Below, one piece after another: positions 63,191 to 64,000 of a DNA stretch of 64,000 nt (the first letter of the stretch is position 1; each line of letters opens with the position of its first letter). The position numbers were made by a program, and so were the translations under genes. The stretch comes from Ochrobactrum sp. CM-21-5. GTDB lineage: Bacteria > Pseudomonadota > Alphaproteobacteria > Rhizobiales > Rhizobiaceae. The stretch spans positions 620,001 to 684,000 of the forward strand of contig NZ_JACLZJ010000001.1 of NCBI RefSeq assembly GCF_014253075.1, written 5' to 3'. The notes beneath the pieces were generated by a model that was not told the origin of the DNA, made no database searches, and saw only the letters and a program-made list of their open reading frames with translations.

Positions 63191-64000
63191 ATGAGTAAAG
63201 ACAATCGCCAACCCGATCTTGAACCTGCTGTCGACCAAACTCTCTTCGAGCCGCTGCGCCGGGTCAAGGGCGTGCTCATTGCAAGCATGGTTCTGGCGGT
63301 TTGCGTACTGGCGCTTGATCTACCCTTCTGGTTCCGGGCTGCTCTTCTGGCTCTCGTCGTTATGGGCGCAGTCTGGGTGGCGGCTGAAGCTGGTGGAGGC
63401 GAGCCTGATTCCGCACCCGTCCACGATGACGCCGCCAACGAAATGGCGGGGGTGTCGGGCGAGCGCCTTGCCGACCTTCTGACCGATCCCATGATCGTTT
63501 TCGACCATGGCGGAACGGTTCTTTTCACCAACACGGCCGCCGAGGAAGCCTTTCAGTCGCTGGAAGGTGGCACGGCGCTGTTTCTGCGCTTTCGCGCGCC
63601 GGAAATGCATGCGCTCATTCAAGGTGTCATCGCGGACGGCAAACCGCGCAGCATCGACTATTTCGAACGTGTGCCCATCGACCGCTGGTACAAGGCCATG
63701 GTCAAGGCGCTGCCGGATGAACATGGCGAGCCGGAACTGTTCGTTCTTCTTTTTCGCGATCAAAGCGAGACGCGGCGCATAGACCGTATGCGTTCGGATT
63801 TTATCGCCAATGCCAGCCACGAGCTGCGCACGCCGCTCGCTTCGCTGAGAGGGTTCATCGAAACCCTGCAAGGCCCCGCCCGCAACGACGCTGCCGCCCG
63901 CGATCGGTTTCTGGACATCATGCAGAAACAGGCCGAGCGCATGTCTCGCCTGATCGATGATCTCTTGTCACTGTCCCGTCTGGAGATGCGGGCGCATCTC
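63191..64000 (+). CDS. phoR: Phosphate regulon sensor kinase PhoR, 5' part
   Basis: The first 270 codons are present; the gene runs off the window end. An N-terminal membrane pair (VLIASMVLAVCVLALDLPF and FRAALLALVVMGAVWVAA, about residues 28-65) is followed by a PAS-like domain (LADLLTDPMIVFDHGGTVLFTNTAAEEAF near 93-121). The HisKA domain has SHELRTPLASLRGFIE near 208 with the phospho-His. This is the PhoR layout: no large periplasmic sensor. In relatives, pst genes, phoU and phoB follow, which is outside the window. It lies next to ppk2, fitting phosphate physiology. Confidence 0.88.
   Translation, partial: MSKDNRQPDLEPAVDQTLFEPLRRVKGVLIASMVLAVCVLALDLPFWFRAALLALVVMGAVWVAAEAGGGEPDSAPVHDDAANEMAGVSGERLADLLTDPMIVFDHGGTVLFTNTAAEEAFQSLEGGTALFLRFRAPEMHALIQGVIADGKPRSIDYFERVPIDRWYKAMVKALPDEHGEPELFVLLFRDQSETRRIDRMRSDFIANASHELRTPLASLRGFIETLQGPARNDAAARDRFLDIMQKQAERMSRLIDDLLSLSRLEMRAHL

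Overview
The window reads as a chromosomal segment of a Brucella/Ochrobactrum-type alphaproteobacterium (Brucellaceae). Evidence: moderately high GC with rhizobial codon use; a urease cluster, a bepRDE-type RND efflux locus, PPK2 next to phoR and a reductive pyrimidine catabolism locus that I associate with this family; and copies of a short palindromic interspersed repeat containing a 'GAGC(A/G)TTTCCAGCAAAA' core. No phage, IS element, CRISPR array or plasmid functions are visible. One tRNA gene (Arg, anticodon ACG) is present. Assignments rest on reading the sequence and recalling families; no database search was run.

Layout. 1-5.2 kb: a TRAP transporter (DctP fragment, DctM, DctQ), a GntR/FCD regulator, a DapA-superfamily enzyme closely resembling 1-pyrroline-4-hydroxy-2-carboxylate deaminase, and an Ldh2-family oxidoreductase; together these look like a hydroxyproline-type imino acid catabolic cluster. 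5.6-6.4 kb: a DUF2189 membrane protein. 6.5-12.5 kb: urease cluster ureD-ureA-[hupE/ureJ]-ureB-ureC-ureE-ureF-ureG, with a repeat, a structured leader and a metal-permease gene wedged between ureA and ureB. 12.7 kb: tRNA-Arg. 13-19.3 kb: an orphan sensor kinase and a two-gene RND efflux pump.

19.3-27 kb: a minus-strand pyrimidine operon (hyuC-like N-carbamoyl amidohydrolase, dihydropyrimidinase, NMT1-type ABC transporter) divergent from a RutR-like TetR regulator; a near-consensus RutR operator lies between them. 27-41.4 kb: two sugar-type ABC transporter loci. One (minus strand) carries a GntR regulator and a cystathionine-lyase-like PLP enzyme. The other (plus strand) carries an aldo/keto reductase, a PfkB kinase, a DapA-type lyase and a third GntR, with a perfect 16-bp palindrome upstream of the lyase. 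41.4-44.3 kb: preA and preT (dihydropyrimidine dehydrogenase), again with a RutR-like site upstream. The pyrimidine pathway is therefore split into two blocks by about 14 kb of sugar-uptake genes.

44.5-53 kb: a DMT exporter, a CoxG/SRPBCC protein, a wrecked acyltransferase-3 pseudogene, pgi, an M14-type deacylase, a HAD phosphatase, a GST and a long-chain acyl-CoA synthetase. 53.2-58.5 kb: bepR, bepD and bepE with an AcrR-like operator, the whole unit bounded by near-identical 29-bp direct repeats. 58.6-64 kb: a 55-aa membrane peptide, a periplasmic amino-acid-type binding protein, an envelope glycosyltransferase behind a very AT-rich leader, PPK2, and the 5' part of phoR running off the end.
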